Positions 42,506-50,765 of a DNA stretch of 64,000 nt are shown piece after piece. Numbering within the stretch: position 1 is the stretch's first letter; every line of letters starts with the position of its first letter. Both the position numbers and the translations under genes were made by a program. The notes beneath the pieces are model-generated. The model had not been told where the DNA came from. It searched no databases and saw only the letters and a program-made list of their open reading frames with translations. Source of the stretch: JAQVEB01 sp028698105 (GTDB taxonomy: Bacteria; Bacteroidota; Bacteroidia; Bacteroidales; Dysgonomonadaceae); assembly GCA_964293155.1 (NCBI GenBank), contig CAXYYA010000001.1, positions 1-64,000 of the forward strand. Direction: 5' to 3'.

Positions 42506-42525
42506 CAGCATAGTTCAGCATAGTT
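42506..42525 (+). repeat. Perfect 10-bp tandem duplication in the E2 leader
   Basis: CAGCATAGTT is repeated twice directly after the -7 element, at the start of the predicted untranslated leader. Confidence 0.7.
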
Positions 42526-42556
42526 GTGTGAGATGTAAAAAACTTAAATCATTAGA

Positions 42557-43927
42557 ATGGCAACAATAGTTATTATGCCCAAGCAGGGGCAATCGGTAGA
42601 AAGCTGTATTATCGGCGAAATCAAAAAGAAAGGCGATACCGTGAAAAAAGGAGACGTTTTGTTTTCATACGAAACGGATAAAGCCTCTTTCGAAGAAGAA
42701 TCTCCCGAAGATGGCGTTATTTTGGAATGTTTTTATGCCGAAGGCGATGAAGTCCCCGTTCTGCAAAACGTGATGGTTATCGGGCAACCCGGGGAAAAAG
42801 TTCCCCTCAGTGTGCCTGAAGAGGGAAAGCCTGAACCCCAAGAATCAACAGTTATAAGCCAAGACAAGGAAGAAGTCTCTGAACCCCAACCCACAGCACA
42901 TTCACCTCAAATCCCGCAACACGCCACCCGCGACGCGGAACTAAAAGTCCCCCCTGGCGGATTTAGGGGGCTCTCCCCCCGCGCAAGAAAACTTGCCGAA
43001 AAAGAAGTTGTGGATGCAACGCAGTTATCGGGTTCCGGGCCTAACGGACGAATCATTGAGAAAGATATTCAGGCAGCACTCGAGAACCGGCCGAAAATGA
43101 CGCCACTTGCAAAAAAAATCGCCGCCGAAGAAGGTCTGCAACCACAGGGAACGGGCACAGGGCTTGCCGGAACGGCAAAGTCCTCCGATTTGCTGCCGCC
43201 GGTTAACATGACCTACGGTGTGGATTACGAGGACAAAAAACTCACCAACATGCGGAAACTCATTGCCAAGGCAATGCACGCCTCGCTGCAAAACTCGGCA
43301 CAGCTCACACATCACCTCGGCGCCGATGCGCGTCGCATCCTCGAACTTCGCAAGCAAGTGAAAGCGGCAATGGATGCCGGAGAACTGGAAACGAATATCA
43401 CACTTAACGATATGGTTTGCTTTGCCGTGATAAAGGCATTGAAGAAATTCCCCAACGTAAATACCCATTTTCTGGGCGATAGCATTCGCTATTTCAACAA
43501 AATACATCTCGGTTTGGCCGTTGATACCGACCGCGGTTTAATGGTTCCTGTAGTGCGCAACGCCGATGATCTGTCAATCGAAGGGCTGGCAAATCAGTTT
43601 AAGGAAGTCGCCGCAGCTTGCAGGAAAGGGAGCGTGAACCCCGAAATCCTTTCCTCCGAAGCCGGAACATTCACCGTTTCCAATCTCGGAAACTACGGTG
43701 TGGAGATGTTTACGCCCGTTATCAATTTGCCGCAGTCGGCAATTTTGGGTGTGAACACCATTGTTCCCCGTCCCAAAGATTTGGGCGACGGCGTGTATGC
43801 CTTTGTTCCGTATATCGGGTTGAGCCTGACTTACGACCATCGTTCGCTTGACGGCGGCGAAGCAACGCGCTTCCTGAAACAAATTGCGGTAGAAATTGAG
43901 AATTTGGAGTTAAATATTGATTTATAA
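42557..43927 (+). CDS. Dihydrolipoamide acyltransferase (E2) of a 2-oxoacid dehydrogenase complex
   Basis: A 456-residue core enzyme that passes acyl groups from E1 to coenzyme A. Residues 1-78 form one lipoyl domain (lipoyl-lysine 42 in YETDKASFE). A Pro/Glu-rich linker follows, then the E3/E1-binding domain (SPRARKLAEKEVV, about 140-175), then the catalytic domain with TYDHRSLDGGEA near the end (catalytic His and Asp). Residues 130-139 of the linker, VPPGGFRGL, are the translation of a GC-rich palindromic repeat. Whether the complex acts on pyruvate, branched-chain oxoacids or acetoin is not decided by the sequence. The order is E2-E3-GxxExxY-E1. Confidence 0.92.
   Translation: MATIVIMPKQGQSVESCIIGEIKKKGDTVKKGDVLFSYETDKASFEEESPEDGVILECFYAEGDEVPVLQNVMVIGQPGEKVPLSVPEEGKPEPQESTVISQDKEEVSEPQPTAHSPQIPQHATRDAELKVPPGGFRGLSPRARKLAEKEVVDATQLSGSGPNGRIIEKDIQAALENRPKMTPLAKKIAAEEGLQPQGTGTGLAGTAKSSDLLPPVNMTYGVDYEDKKLTNMRKLIAKAMHASLQNSAQLTHHLGADARRILELRKQVKAAMDAGELETNITLNDMVCFAVIKALKKFPNVNTHFLGDSIRYFNKIHLGLAVDTDRGLMVPVVRNADDLSIEGLANQFKEVAAACRKGSVNPEILSSEAGTFTVSNLGNYGVEMFTPVINLPQSAILGVNTIVPRPKDLGDGVYAFVPYIGLSLTYDHRSLDGGEATRFLKQIAVEIENLELNIDL
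42945..42973 (+). repeat. GC-rich palindromic repeat read in frame in the E2 linker
   Basis: Starts AAGTCCCCCCTGGCGGATTT and ends AGGGGGCTC. The first 27 bases match the reverse complement of the intergenic copy at 54115-54141 at 24 of 27 positions. It encodes VPPGGFRGL just before the E3-binding domain. Confidence 0.85.
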
Positions 43928-43939
43928 ATCGAAAATATA

Positions 43940-45295
43940 ATGATTGACTTACTCATTATCGGTGGCGGTCCTGCGGGCTATGTAGCCGCAGAACGCGCAG
44001 GACACAAAGGACTTAACGTTGTCCTGTTTGAAAAAAATGCCATGGGTGGCGTTTGCTTGAACGAAGGGTGTATTCCTACCAAAACGTTGCTTTATAGTGC
44101 AAAAATGTACGAACATGCCTTGCACGGCGATAAGTACGGCGTGTTTGGCGAGAACATTCGTGTAGATTACGGCAAAATTGTTTCCCGGAAAAAGAAAATT
44201 GTGCGCAAACTGGTCTTGGGTGTGGAAGCTAAAATGAAAGCCAATAACGTAACGGTAATAAAAGGCGAAGCCTCCATAAACGGGCGCACTTCCGAAGGCA
44301 TTGAGGTGACTTGCAACGGTGAGAAACACATCGGTAAAAACCTGTTGATCTGCACCGGTTCCGAAGCATCGGTTCCGCCCATTCCTGGCCTTGCCGAAGC
44401 CGGAGAGATCACTCTGACCAATCGCGAGATTCTCGAACTGAAAGAGCAACCACAATCGCTTGTAGTGATTGGTGGCGGCGTCATCGGGATGGAGTTTGCC
44501 AGTTTTTATCATAATTTAGGAACAAAAGTTACGGTTATCGAAATGCTCCCCGAAATCTTAGGCGGACTGGACGTTGAAATATCGGCCATGCTGCGTGATA
44601 TTTACACGAAAAAAGGGATCGAATTCAACCTCAACGCCAAAGTTACGCAAGTGGAAGGCAATAAAGTGATCTTCGAAAAAGAAGGCGAAGCGCATGCGGC
44701 GGAAGGTGAAAAAATATTGTTGAGCGTGGGCCGGCGTCCCGTTACCAAAGGTTTTGGCTTGGAAAACCTGAACGTGGAACTGTTCCGGAACGGAATTAAA
44801 GTGGACGAAAAAATGCGTACCAACATCCCGAATGTATTTGCTGCAGGCGATGTAACCGGATTTTCGCTGCTGGCGCACACCGCCAGTCGCGAAGGCGAAG
44901 TGGTGGTGAACAACCTCACCGGACGTAACGATGTGATGCGATACAATGCTATTCCCGGCGTGGTTTACACCAATCCCGAAGTATCGGGAGTGGGCGAGAC
45001 CGAAGAATCGGCTAAAGCCAAAGGCATTACCTACAAAGTAGCCAAATTACCGATGACGTATGCCGGACGCTTTGTGGTAGAAAATGAAGGTGAGAACGGG
45101 CTTTGTAAGGTGTTGGTCGGCGAAAAGCATGGCGAAGTGATTGGTGTTCACATGCTTGGAAACCCGAGTAGCGAAATGATTTACGGCGCCTGCATGGCAA
45201 TTGAGCAGGAGATGACCGTGAAACAAATGCAGGAAGTCGTTTTCCCGCACCCAACCGTAAGTGAGATATTTAAGGAAACAATGTTCGAACTATGA
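43940..45295 (+). CDS. lpdA: Dihydrolipoamide dehydrogenase (E3)
   Basis: A 451-residue flavoprotein that re-oxidises the lipoyl groups with NAD. FAD site LLIIGGGPAGYVAAERAG, redox disulfide GGVCLNEGCIPTKTLL (Cys 37 and Cys 42 region), NAD site LVVIGGGVIGMEFASFY, the second FAD segment NVFAAGDVTG, and the C-terminal HPTVSEI motif with the active-site His. It begins 12 bases after the E2 stop. The final EL and the stop codon lie in a 20-bp arm of an inverted repeat that brackets the next gene. Confidence 0.95.
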   Translation: MIDLLIIGGGPAGYVAAERAGHKGLNVVLFEKNAMGGVCLNEGCIPTKTLLYSAKMYEHALHGDKYGVFGENIRVDYGKIVSRKKKIVRKLVLGVEAKMKANNVTVIKGEASINGRTSEGIEVTCNGEKHIGKNLLICTGSEASVPPIPGLAEAGEITLTNREILELKEQPQSLVVIGGGVIGMEFASFYHNLGTKVTVIEMLPEILGGLDVEISAMLRDIYTKKGIEFNLNAKVTQVEGNKVIFEKEGEAHAAEGEKILLSVGRRPVTKGFGLENLNVELFRNGIKVDEKMRTNIPNVFAAGDVTGFSLLAHTASREGEVVVNNLTGRNDVMRYNAIPGVVYTNPEVSGVGETEESAKAKGITYKVAKLPMTYAGRFVVENEGENGLCKVLVGEKHGEVIGVHMLGNPSSEMIYGACMAIEQEMTVKQMQEVVFPHPTVSEIFKETMFEL

Positions 45296-45306
45296 TTCAT
45301 CTGATT
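45287..45306 (+). repeat. Left inverted repeat flanking the GxxExxY gene
   Basis: GAACTATGATTCATCTGATT matches the reverse complement of 45740-45759 at 18 of 20 positions. It includes the lpdA stop codon. Confidence 0.7.
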
Positions 45307-45308
45307 AA

Positions 45309-45707
45309 ATGATCTCGATGATAAAACGTGAATACAAACATTCGGAACTAACCGCACAAATTATAGGATGCGCCATGGAAGTTCACAAAGTATTGGGAAA
45401 TGGGTTTCAGGAAATAATTTATCAAAGAGCATTGGAAACCGAGATGCACCAACAAGGACTAAATTTCAGTCGTGAGTATGAAATGCCAATCTTTTATAGA
45501 AATCAACAAATCGGAACGCGAAGAGTAGATTTTTTAGCAGAAAACGTTGTTTCGGTAGAAATAAAAGCAATCACAAAATTAGAAGACGTTCATTTTGCAC
45601 AAGCAATCAATTATTTGGAAGCATATAATTTAGAAATCGGTTTGCTGATTAATTTCGGCGAACGCAGTTTAGTTTTCAAAATATTGACAAATAAAAAATT
45701 CAAGTAA
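45309..45707 (+). CDS. GxxExxY family protein
   Basis: A 132-residue protein (129 from the second ATG at 45318) of the family named after the motif seen here as GNGFQEIIYQRAL. Other family features are YKHSELTAQIIGCAMEVHKVLG at the start, RRVDFLAENVVSVEIKAITKLEDVHFAQAINYLEAY in the middle (resembling the core of PD-(D/E)XK nucleases: D..., E-I-K), and a final FGERSLVFKI. Function is unknown. It has no evident role in the dehydrogenase complex, yet sits between E3 and E1 genes, bordered by 20-bp imperfect inverted repeats. It is more A+T-rich than its neighbours, which supports later insertion. Confidence 0.87.
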   Translation: MISMIKREYKHSELTAQIIGCAMEVHKVLGNGFQEIIYQRALETEMHQQGLNFSREYEMPIFYRNQQIGTRRVDFLAENVVSVEIKAITKLEDVHFAQAINYLEAYNLEIGLLINFGERSLVFKILTNKKFK

Positions 45708-45739
45708 AATTTATCGTTGCAATAAAAGTAAATCAAAAA

Positions 45740-45759
45740 AATCACATAAATCATAGTTC
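45740..45759 (-). repeat. Right inverted repeat flanking the GxxExxY gene
   Basis: Complementary to 45287-45306 at 18 of 20 positions; it ends 8 bases before the start codon of the E1 gene. Confidence 0.7.
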
Positions 45760-45767
45760 AGACGATT

Positions 45768-48227
45768 ATGCCAAAAATTCAATTTCTCGACCCCGCAGAA
45801 GTTCGCCAAGCGAGTTTCATTAATTTTCAGCCCATTCCCGTCAATCAGTATCAAAAAACGGTAAAAGAAGAACGCGAAAACTTTACCGACGACGAGTTAA
45901 AAGCCATTTATCACGATATGGCGCTCATCCGCGAGTTTGAAACCATGCTCAACCTCATCAAAACCAAAGGTGAGTACAACGGCGTGGCGTACAACCACCC
46001 AGGGCCGGCGCACTTGTCGATCGGACAGGAATCGGCAGCAGTGGGAATGGCGTGGACGCTTACGGTGGACGATTTTATTTTCGGAAGCCACCGCAGCCAC
46101 GGCGAAATTCTTGCCAAAGGCATGTCCGCCATCCACAAGCTTTCCGACGAAGAACTAATGAAAATAATGCAGGAATTTTTCGACGGTTCGGTACTGAAAA
46201 TTGTGCAAAAAGATTTCAACGGAACGACCAAAGAGCTTGCCCGCCGGTTTTTAGTGTACGGAACTTTGGCAGAAATCTTTGCACGCGAAACTGGTTTTAA
46301 TAAAGGATTAGGCGGTTCGATGCACGCTTTTTTCACACCTTTTGGCGTATATCCCAATAATGCCATCGTTGGAGGTTCGGGCGATATTGCCGTAGGCGCC
46401 GCATTGTACAAAAAAGTAAACCGCAAGCCTGGTTTGGTGGTTGCCAACATCGGCGATGCATCCATGGCGTGCGGTCCTGTGTGGGAAGGTATCAGCTTTG
46501 CCGCCATGGATCAGTTTAAGCAACTCTGGGATGGTGATATGAATGGCGGATTGCCGGTGATCATCAATATCATGAACAATCAGTACGGAATGGGCGGACA
46601 AACCTGCGGTGAAACTATGGGCTACGGCATTGCTGCGCGCATCGGTGCTGGTGTGAACGAAGAGCAGATGCACGCCGAGCGCGTGGATGGATATAACCCA
46701 TTGGCCGTAATTGATGCCTACAAACGCAAACGCAAAGTGATTGAAGAAAAAAACGGGCCGGTTTTACTGGACGTTCTCACATACCGGTATAGCGGACATT
46801 CACCTTCGGATGCGTCATCGTACCGCACCAAAGAAGAGGTGGAAGCCTGGGAAGCGCAGGATTGCATCGCCAGTTTTGGAAAGCAATTGGTAGAAGCCGG
46901 TGCGGCAGCGCAAGCTGATTTGGACAAAATTTGGGACGATGTGAAAGCATTGGTTCACGAGATGTTTTTAAAGGCAATTGACGATGAAGTGTCGCCGCAC
47001 ATGAAGAATACGGATATCGTTGGCGATATGATGTTCTCGAACGGCTCGGTGGATAGTTTTTCGGATGCCAAACCCGATGTGTTGATGCCGTTGGAAGAAA
47101 ATTCCCGCGTGAAGAAAATTGCCACGAAAGAGCGTTTCGCTTTCGATGCCGAAGGCAAGCCTTTCAGCAAAATGAAACAGTTCCAGCTGCGCGATGCTAT
47201 TTTCGAAGCCGTTATGGATCGGTTTTATAAAGACGCAAGTTTGGTGGCTTACGGCGAAGAAAATCGCGATTGGGGAGGCGCTTTTGCCGTTTACGGCGGC
47301 ATGACTGAAGCCTTGCCTTACCACCGCCTGTTTAATTCGCCTATTTCCGAAGCGTCCATTGTGGGAACGGCCATCGGTTACGCTATGTGTGGCGGGCGCG
47401 TTATTCCCGAAATTATGTACTGCGACTTTATTGGGCGAGCAGGAGATGAAATCTTCAACCAGCTTCCAAAATGGCAGGCCATGAGCGGAAATGTACTAAA
47501 AATGCCCGTGGTGGTACGTGTTTCCGTCGGGTCAAAATACGGTGCGCAGCATTCACAGGATTGGACATCGCTCGTGGCGCATATTCCCGGCATTAAAGTT
47601 TGTTTTCCCGTAACACCCTATGATGCCAAAGGGCTGATGAATGCGGCGTTGCAAGGAACCGACCCCGTTATTTTCTTTGAAAGCCAGCGCATTTACGACA
47701 TCGGCGAGCAATTCCACGAAGGCGGTGTGCCTACAGGCTATTACGAAATCCCCATCGGCGAACCCGACGTGAAAAAAGAAGGTAGAGATATCACCTTCCT
47801 GACCATCGGACATACGCTTTACCCGGCGTTGCAGGCGGCGAAAGAGCTGGAAGAAAAATACGGAATGAGCGCCGAAGTGATTGACGCCCGTTCACTGGTG
47901 CCGTTCAATTACGAAAAGGTGATTGCTTCGGTTAAGAAAACCGGAAAGATCATCGTTGCCGGTGATGCTACCGCGCGCGGTTCGTTCCTGAATGATTTGG
48001 CAGCAAATATCGGTTCGCTCTGCTTCGATTATTTGGATGCACCCGTTGCTGTTCTCGGTTCCCGCAACTGGATTACGCCCGCGTTCGAACTCGAAAAAGC
48101 CTTCTTCCCGCAGCCCTCATGGTTCTTAGACATTATTCACGAACGCATCCAACCATTGAAAGATTACATCTCCGGCGAAAATTTTACGGATGGTGAGATG
48201 GTGAGAAGAAGTAAAAAAGGGATATAA
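45768..48227 (+). CDS. 2-oxoacid dehydrogenase E1, fused alpha and beta subunits
   Basis: An 819-residue thiamine-diphosphate enzyme that decarboxylates a 2-oxoacid and acylates the E2 lipoyl group. Residues about 30-420 are the alpha part (EFETMLNLIKTKGEYNGV, cofactor site NIGDASMACGPVWEG ... INIMNNQYGMGG, and YRYSGHSPSDASSYRTKEE); residues about 470-810 are the beta part (LVAYGEENRDWGGAF, NSPISEASIVGTAIGYAMCG, VVRVSVGSKYGAQHSQDW). Many bacteria encode the two parts separately; fusion is known in Bacteroidetes. The substrate is not determined. It lies 60 bases after the GxxExxY gene. Confidence 0.92.
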   Translation: MPKIQFLDPAEVRQASFINFQPIPVNQYQKTVKEERENFTDDELKAIYHDMALIREFETMLNLIKTKGEYNGVAYNHPGPAHLSIGQESAAVGMAWTLTVDDFIFGSHRSHGEILAKGMSAIHKLSDEELMKIMQEFFDGSVLKIVQKDFNGTTKELARRFLVYGTLAEIFARETGFNKGLGGSMHAFFTPFGVYPNNAIVGGSGDIAVGAALYKKVNRKPGLVVANIGDASMACGPVWEGISFAAMDQFKQLWDGDMNGGLPVIINIMNNQYGMGGQTCGETMGYGIAARIGAGVNEEQMHAERVDGYNPLAVIDAYKRKRKVIEEKNGPVLLDVLTYRYSGHSPSDASSYRTKEEVEAWEAQDCIASFGKQLVEAGAAAQADLDKIWDDVKALVHEMFLKAIDDEVSPHMKNTDIVGDMMFSNGSVDSFSDAKPDVLMPLEENSRVKKIATKERFAFDAEGKPFSKMKQFQLRDAIFEAVMDRFYKDASLVAYGEENRDWGGAFAVYGGMTEALPYHRLFNSPISEASIVGTAIGYAMCGGRVIPEIMYCDFIGRAGDEIFNQLPKWQAMSGNVLKMPVVVRVSVGSKYGAQHSQDWTSLVAHIPGIKVCFPVTPYDAKGLMNAALQGTDPVIFFESQRIYDIGEQFHEGGVPTGYYEIPIGEPDVKKEGRDITFLTIGHTLYPALQAAKELEEKYGMSAEVIDARSLVPFNYEKVIASVKKTGKIIVAGDATARGSFLNDLAANIGSLCFDYLDAPVAVLGSRNWITPAFELEKAFFPQPSWFLDIIHERIQPLKDYISGENFTDGEMVRRSKKGI

Positions 48228-48248
48228 AGTTTAGAAAGTTCATTTTGA

Positions 48249-48674
48249 ATGAATTATAAAATATTTATATTGCTTTTATCAACTTTTGTATTAACAAGTT
48301 GTATTAAAGAGAAATGGATAGCTATTTCTCCGGAAATTCATGGGCAATTAGTTGATTCAACTACTAATTTGCCGATTTCTAATGCAGAAATTAGCATTGT
48401 CAACGGTAATTTTAAAGTTCTGTCTGATAAAGATGGTAAATTTCAATTCGATGGAGAAAAGAGACTTGTTGAAAATTTAATCTTTGCACCACCCACATTG
48501 AGTCCTATTATAGATGTTACGATTTATAAATTCAGATATGGTATTCTCAAAGTACCTATTGAATATAATCGCCGAGTTGAATACAAGAATAAAAAGGAGT
48601 ATGATTCTATCAAAATAGATACGATTGATTTGAAAATTATAAAATTAAAAGACAATTATAGAGTTATCTCCTAA
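48249..48674 (+). CDS. Small lipoprotein with carboxypeptidase-regulatory-like fold
   Basis: A 141-residue predicted lipoprotein of unknown function: signal peptide with lipobox VLTSC (Cys 18), followed by an Ig-like domain of the carboxypeptidase-regulatory type (IHGQLVDSTTNLPISNAEISI ... SDKDGKFQF). The coding sequence is clearly A+T-rich, with many AAA, ATT and GAT codons, unlike the dehydrogenase genes before it, which suggests another origin. It starts 21 bases after the E1 stop and may be read through from that operon. Confidence 0.72.
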   Translation: MNYKIFILLLSTFVLTSCIKEKWIAISPEIHGQLVDSTTNLPISNAEISIVNGNFKVLSDKDGKFQFDGEKRLVENLIFAPPTLSPIIDVTIYKFRYGILKVPIEYNRRVEYKNKKEYDSIKIDTIDLKIIKLKDNYRVIS

Positions 48675-48692
48675 TAAGAATAATTAATTGTG

Positions 48693-49538
48693 ATGGACAA
48701 CAGCGTCAAACTTTTTGAAACCAAAAAAATCCGCACCCATTGGGATGAAACGGAAGAGAAATGGTATTTTTCCATAGTAGATGTGGTGGAAGTTTTAACG
48801 GAAAGTCCACGCCCTCGAAAATACTGGAATGCACTGAAAACCAAACTTCAACAAGAAGGAAGTGAGTTGTCCCAAAATTTGGGACAACTGAAAATGAAGT
48901 CTTCGGATGGGAAAATGTATTTAACAGATGTGGCAGATGTTCAGCAGCTTCTTCGTATTATTCAATCCATCCCTTCGCCCAAAGCCGAGCCGTTCAAGCA
49001 ATGGCTGGCAAAAGTGGGTTATGAGCGGTTGCAGGAAATTCAAGACCCTGCACAAGGTTTAGATCGCGCCCGTGAGAATTGGAGAAAATTGGGACGAAGC
49101 GAAAAGTGGATACAACAGCGGATGACCGGACAGGAAACCCGCAATAAACTGACCGATTACTGGAAAGAAGCGGGTATAAAAGAACAGGATGAGTTCGCTT
49201 ATTTAACCAATATTATTCATCAGGAGTGGAGTGATTTGACCGTTCGCCAGCATAAAAATCTGAAAGGATTGAAAAATCAAAACCTTCGCGACCACATGTC
49301 CGAAGCAGAGCTGATTTTCACGGCATTGGCAGAATTATCTACCCGCCAAATAGCCGAAGTGGATGAAGCCAAAGGCTTAAAAGAAAATGCCGTCGCAGGT
49401 AGGAAAGGTGGAACAGTAGCCAAAAACGCCCGCAAGGAATTGGAACAAAAAACCGGAAAAAATGTGGTAACCGGAGAGAATTTCCTACCACCGTCTAAAA
49501 ATGAGCAACGGAAAATTAAGAATGCCGATGAACACTAA
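48693..49538 (+). CDS. DinD-like protein with BRO-N domain
   Basis: A 281-residue protein similar to DNA-damage-inducible protein D and phage antirepressors. The BRO-N domain covers residues 1-110 (KIRTHWDETEEKWYFSIVDVVEVLTES, YLTDVADVQQLLRII); the C-terminal part carries the DinD signature KAEPFKQWLAKVGYERLQEIQDP and LTDYWKEAGIKEQDEFAYLTNIIHQEW. The role is unclear; E. coli DinD interacts with RecA. Start is ATG 48693 (a GTG lies one codon upstream). It is probably part of the variable gene content here, as it has no link to the metabolic genes on either side, and no phage genes accompany it. Its end overlaps the start of the PHP gene. Confidence 0.86.
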   Translation: MDNSVKLFETKKIRTHWDETEEKWYFSIVDVVEVLTESPRPRKYWNALKTKLQQEGSELSQNLGQLKMKSSDGKMYLTDVADVQQLLRIIQSIPSPKAEPFKQWLAKVGYERLQEIQDPAQGLDRARENWRKLGRSEKWIQQRMTGQETRNKLTDYWKEAGIKEQDEFAYLTNIIHQEWSDLTVRQHKNLKGLKNQNLRDHMSEAELIFTALAELSTRQIAEVDEAKGLKENAVAGRKGGTVAKNARKELEQKTGKNVVTGENFLPPSKNEQRKIKNADEH

Positions 49539-50727
49539 AAACTTACCTTCCCAAAATTCTTCTTTCGCTGGATGCCTAGTCAACGCTCACCTGCATACAC
49601 CCTATTCTTTCAGCGCATTCCGTGATATTGACGATGCGCTTGACAGAGCCATTGCGGAAAACGTAAAAGTAGTCGGTATCAATGATTTTTACACCACCGA
49701 AGGTTATAAAGAATGGGACGAAGGTTGTAGGAAACGAGATCTTTATCCGCTTTTCGGTATCGAATTGATCAGCCTGAACGAAGTTGACCAAAAAGCCGGA
49801 CTTCGGGTTAACGACCCCGGAAATCCCGGTCGGACGTACATCAGCGGAAAAGGATTGGCATATCCGTTTCGTTTGGCAGAACCCTTTGCTTCGCAATTGG
49901 CGAACGTACGAAACGAAGCCAACAAACAGGTGGAAGCAATGTGTGAAAAGCTGAACAACATTCTTGCTGAAAAAAATATCGGTTTTTCGCTTAATATTGA
50001 TTGGATTAAAAACGAACTGACCAAAGGTTCCGTGCGTGAGCGTCACTTAGCAAAAGCCTTGCGTTTGAAAGTGTACGAAAAATGCGAGAATAATGAAAAT
50101 TGTATAAAAGGTCTTTTCAACGAAATTTTTGACGGAAAAGAACTGAAATCAGCAGTTGAAAACGTTGCCGGTGTGGAAAATGAAATTCGCGTCAACTTGC
50201 TGAAAGCAGGCAGTTCAGCTTTCGTTCCCGAAACAGCGGATGCTTTTCTGCCGATGGAAACGGTTTGCAAAATCATTTTGGCTGCCGGCGGCATCCCCAC
50301 TTATCCGTTTTTGGCCGACGATGCCAACGGCAATTACACCGATTTCGAAAGTGATTTTGAGCGCGTTGCCAAACAACTGACCGAACGCGGCTTTCATTCC
50401 GTGGAATTTATCACCACCCGAAACGATGTGAAATTGCTGGAGAAATATGCCGATTATCTTCATAACCAAGGTTTTGTGGTAACTCTTGGCAGCGAACACA
50501 ATACGCCTGCTATGGAACCCATCGAACTGTTTGCACGCAATCAGACCGTTTTGACAGATCGGCTTCTGCAAATAAATTACGAAGGCGCTTGTGTCATTGC
50601 CGCGCATCAGCATGTTGTCGCGCAAGGACTGCGCGGTTATGTGGATGAAAACGGCAATGCAGACCGTACAAAAAGGGAAGAGTTTGTAAAATTGGGAGAC
50701 GAGTTAATTAGAAATAAAATAGATTGA
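49528..50727 (+). CDS. PHP-domain protein, putative phosphoesterase
   Basis: A protein of about 399 residues with a PHP domain, a metal-dependent phosphoesterase fold. Visible ligand motifs: LVNAHLHTPYSFSAF (HxH) near the N-terminus, a later Asp/Glu in FGIELISL, and near the end GSEHNTPAMEP (E-H) and AHQHVVA. Function is unknown; related proteins hydrolyse phosphate esters. Starts at 49501, 49522 or 49528 are all possible, and all overlap the DinD-like stop; I give the shortest. It heads a run of genes with aldolase and dehydrogenase functions, 38 bases before the next, which suggests a sugar-phosphate substrate. Confidence 0.75.
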   Translation: MNTKNLPSQNSSFAGCLVNAHLHTPYSFSAFRDIDDALDRAIAENVKVVGINDFYTTEGYKEWDEGCRKRDLYPLFGIELISLNEVDQKAGLRVNDPGNPGRTYISGKGLAYPFRLAEPFASQLANVRNEANKQVEAMCEKLNNILAEKNIGFSLNIDWIKNELTKGSVRERHLAKALRLKVYEKCENNENCIKGLFNEIFDGKELKSAVENVAGVENEIRVNLLKAGSSAFVPETADAFLPMETVCKIILAAGGIPTYPFLADDANGNYTDFESDFERVAKQLTERGFHSVEFITTRNDVKLLEKYADYLHNQGFVVTLGSEHNTPAMEPIELFARNQTVLTDRLLQINYEGACVIAAHQHVVAQGLRGYVDENGNADRTKREEFVKLGDELIRNKID

Positions 50728-50765
50728 ACAAGATTCGATCTCAGTCAATCTGCGAAATATAAAAA

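Noticed and set aside
48693..49538. Prophage remnant around the DinD-like gene
   Set aside because: No integrase, structural or lysis genes and no attachment-site repeats; one BRO-N gene is not enough.
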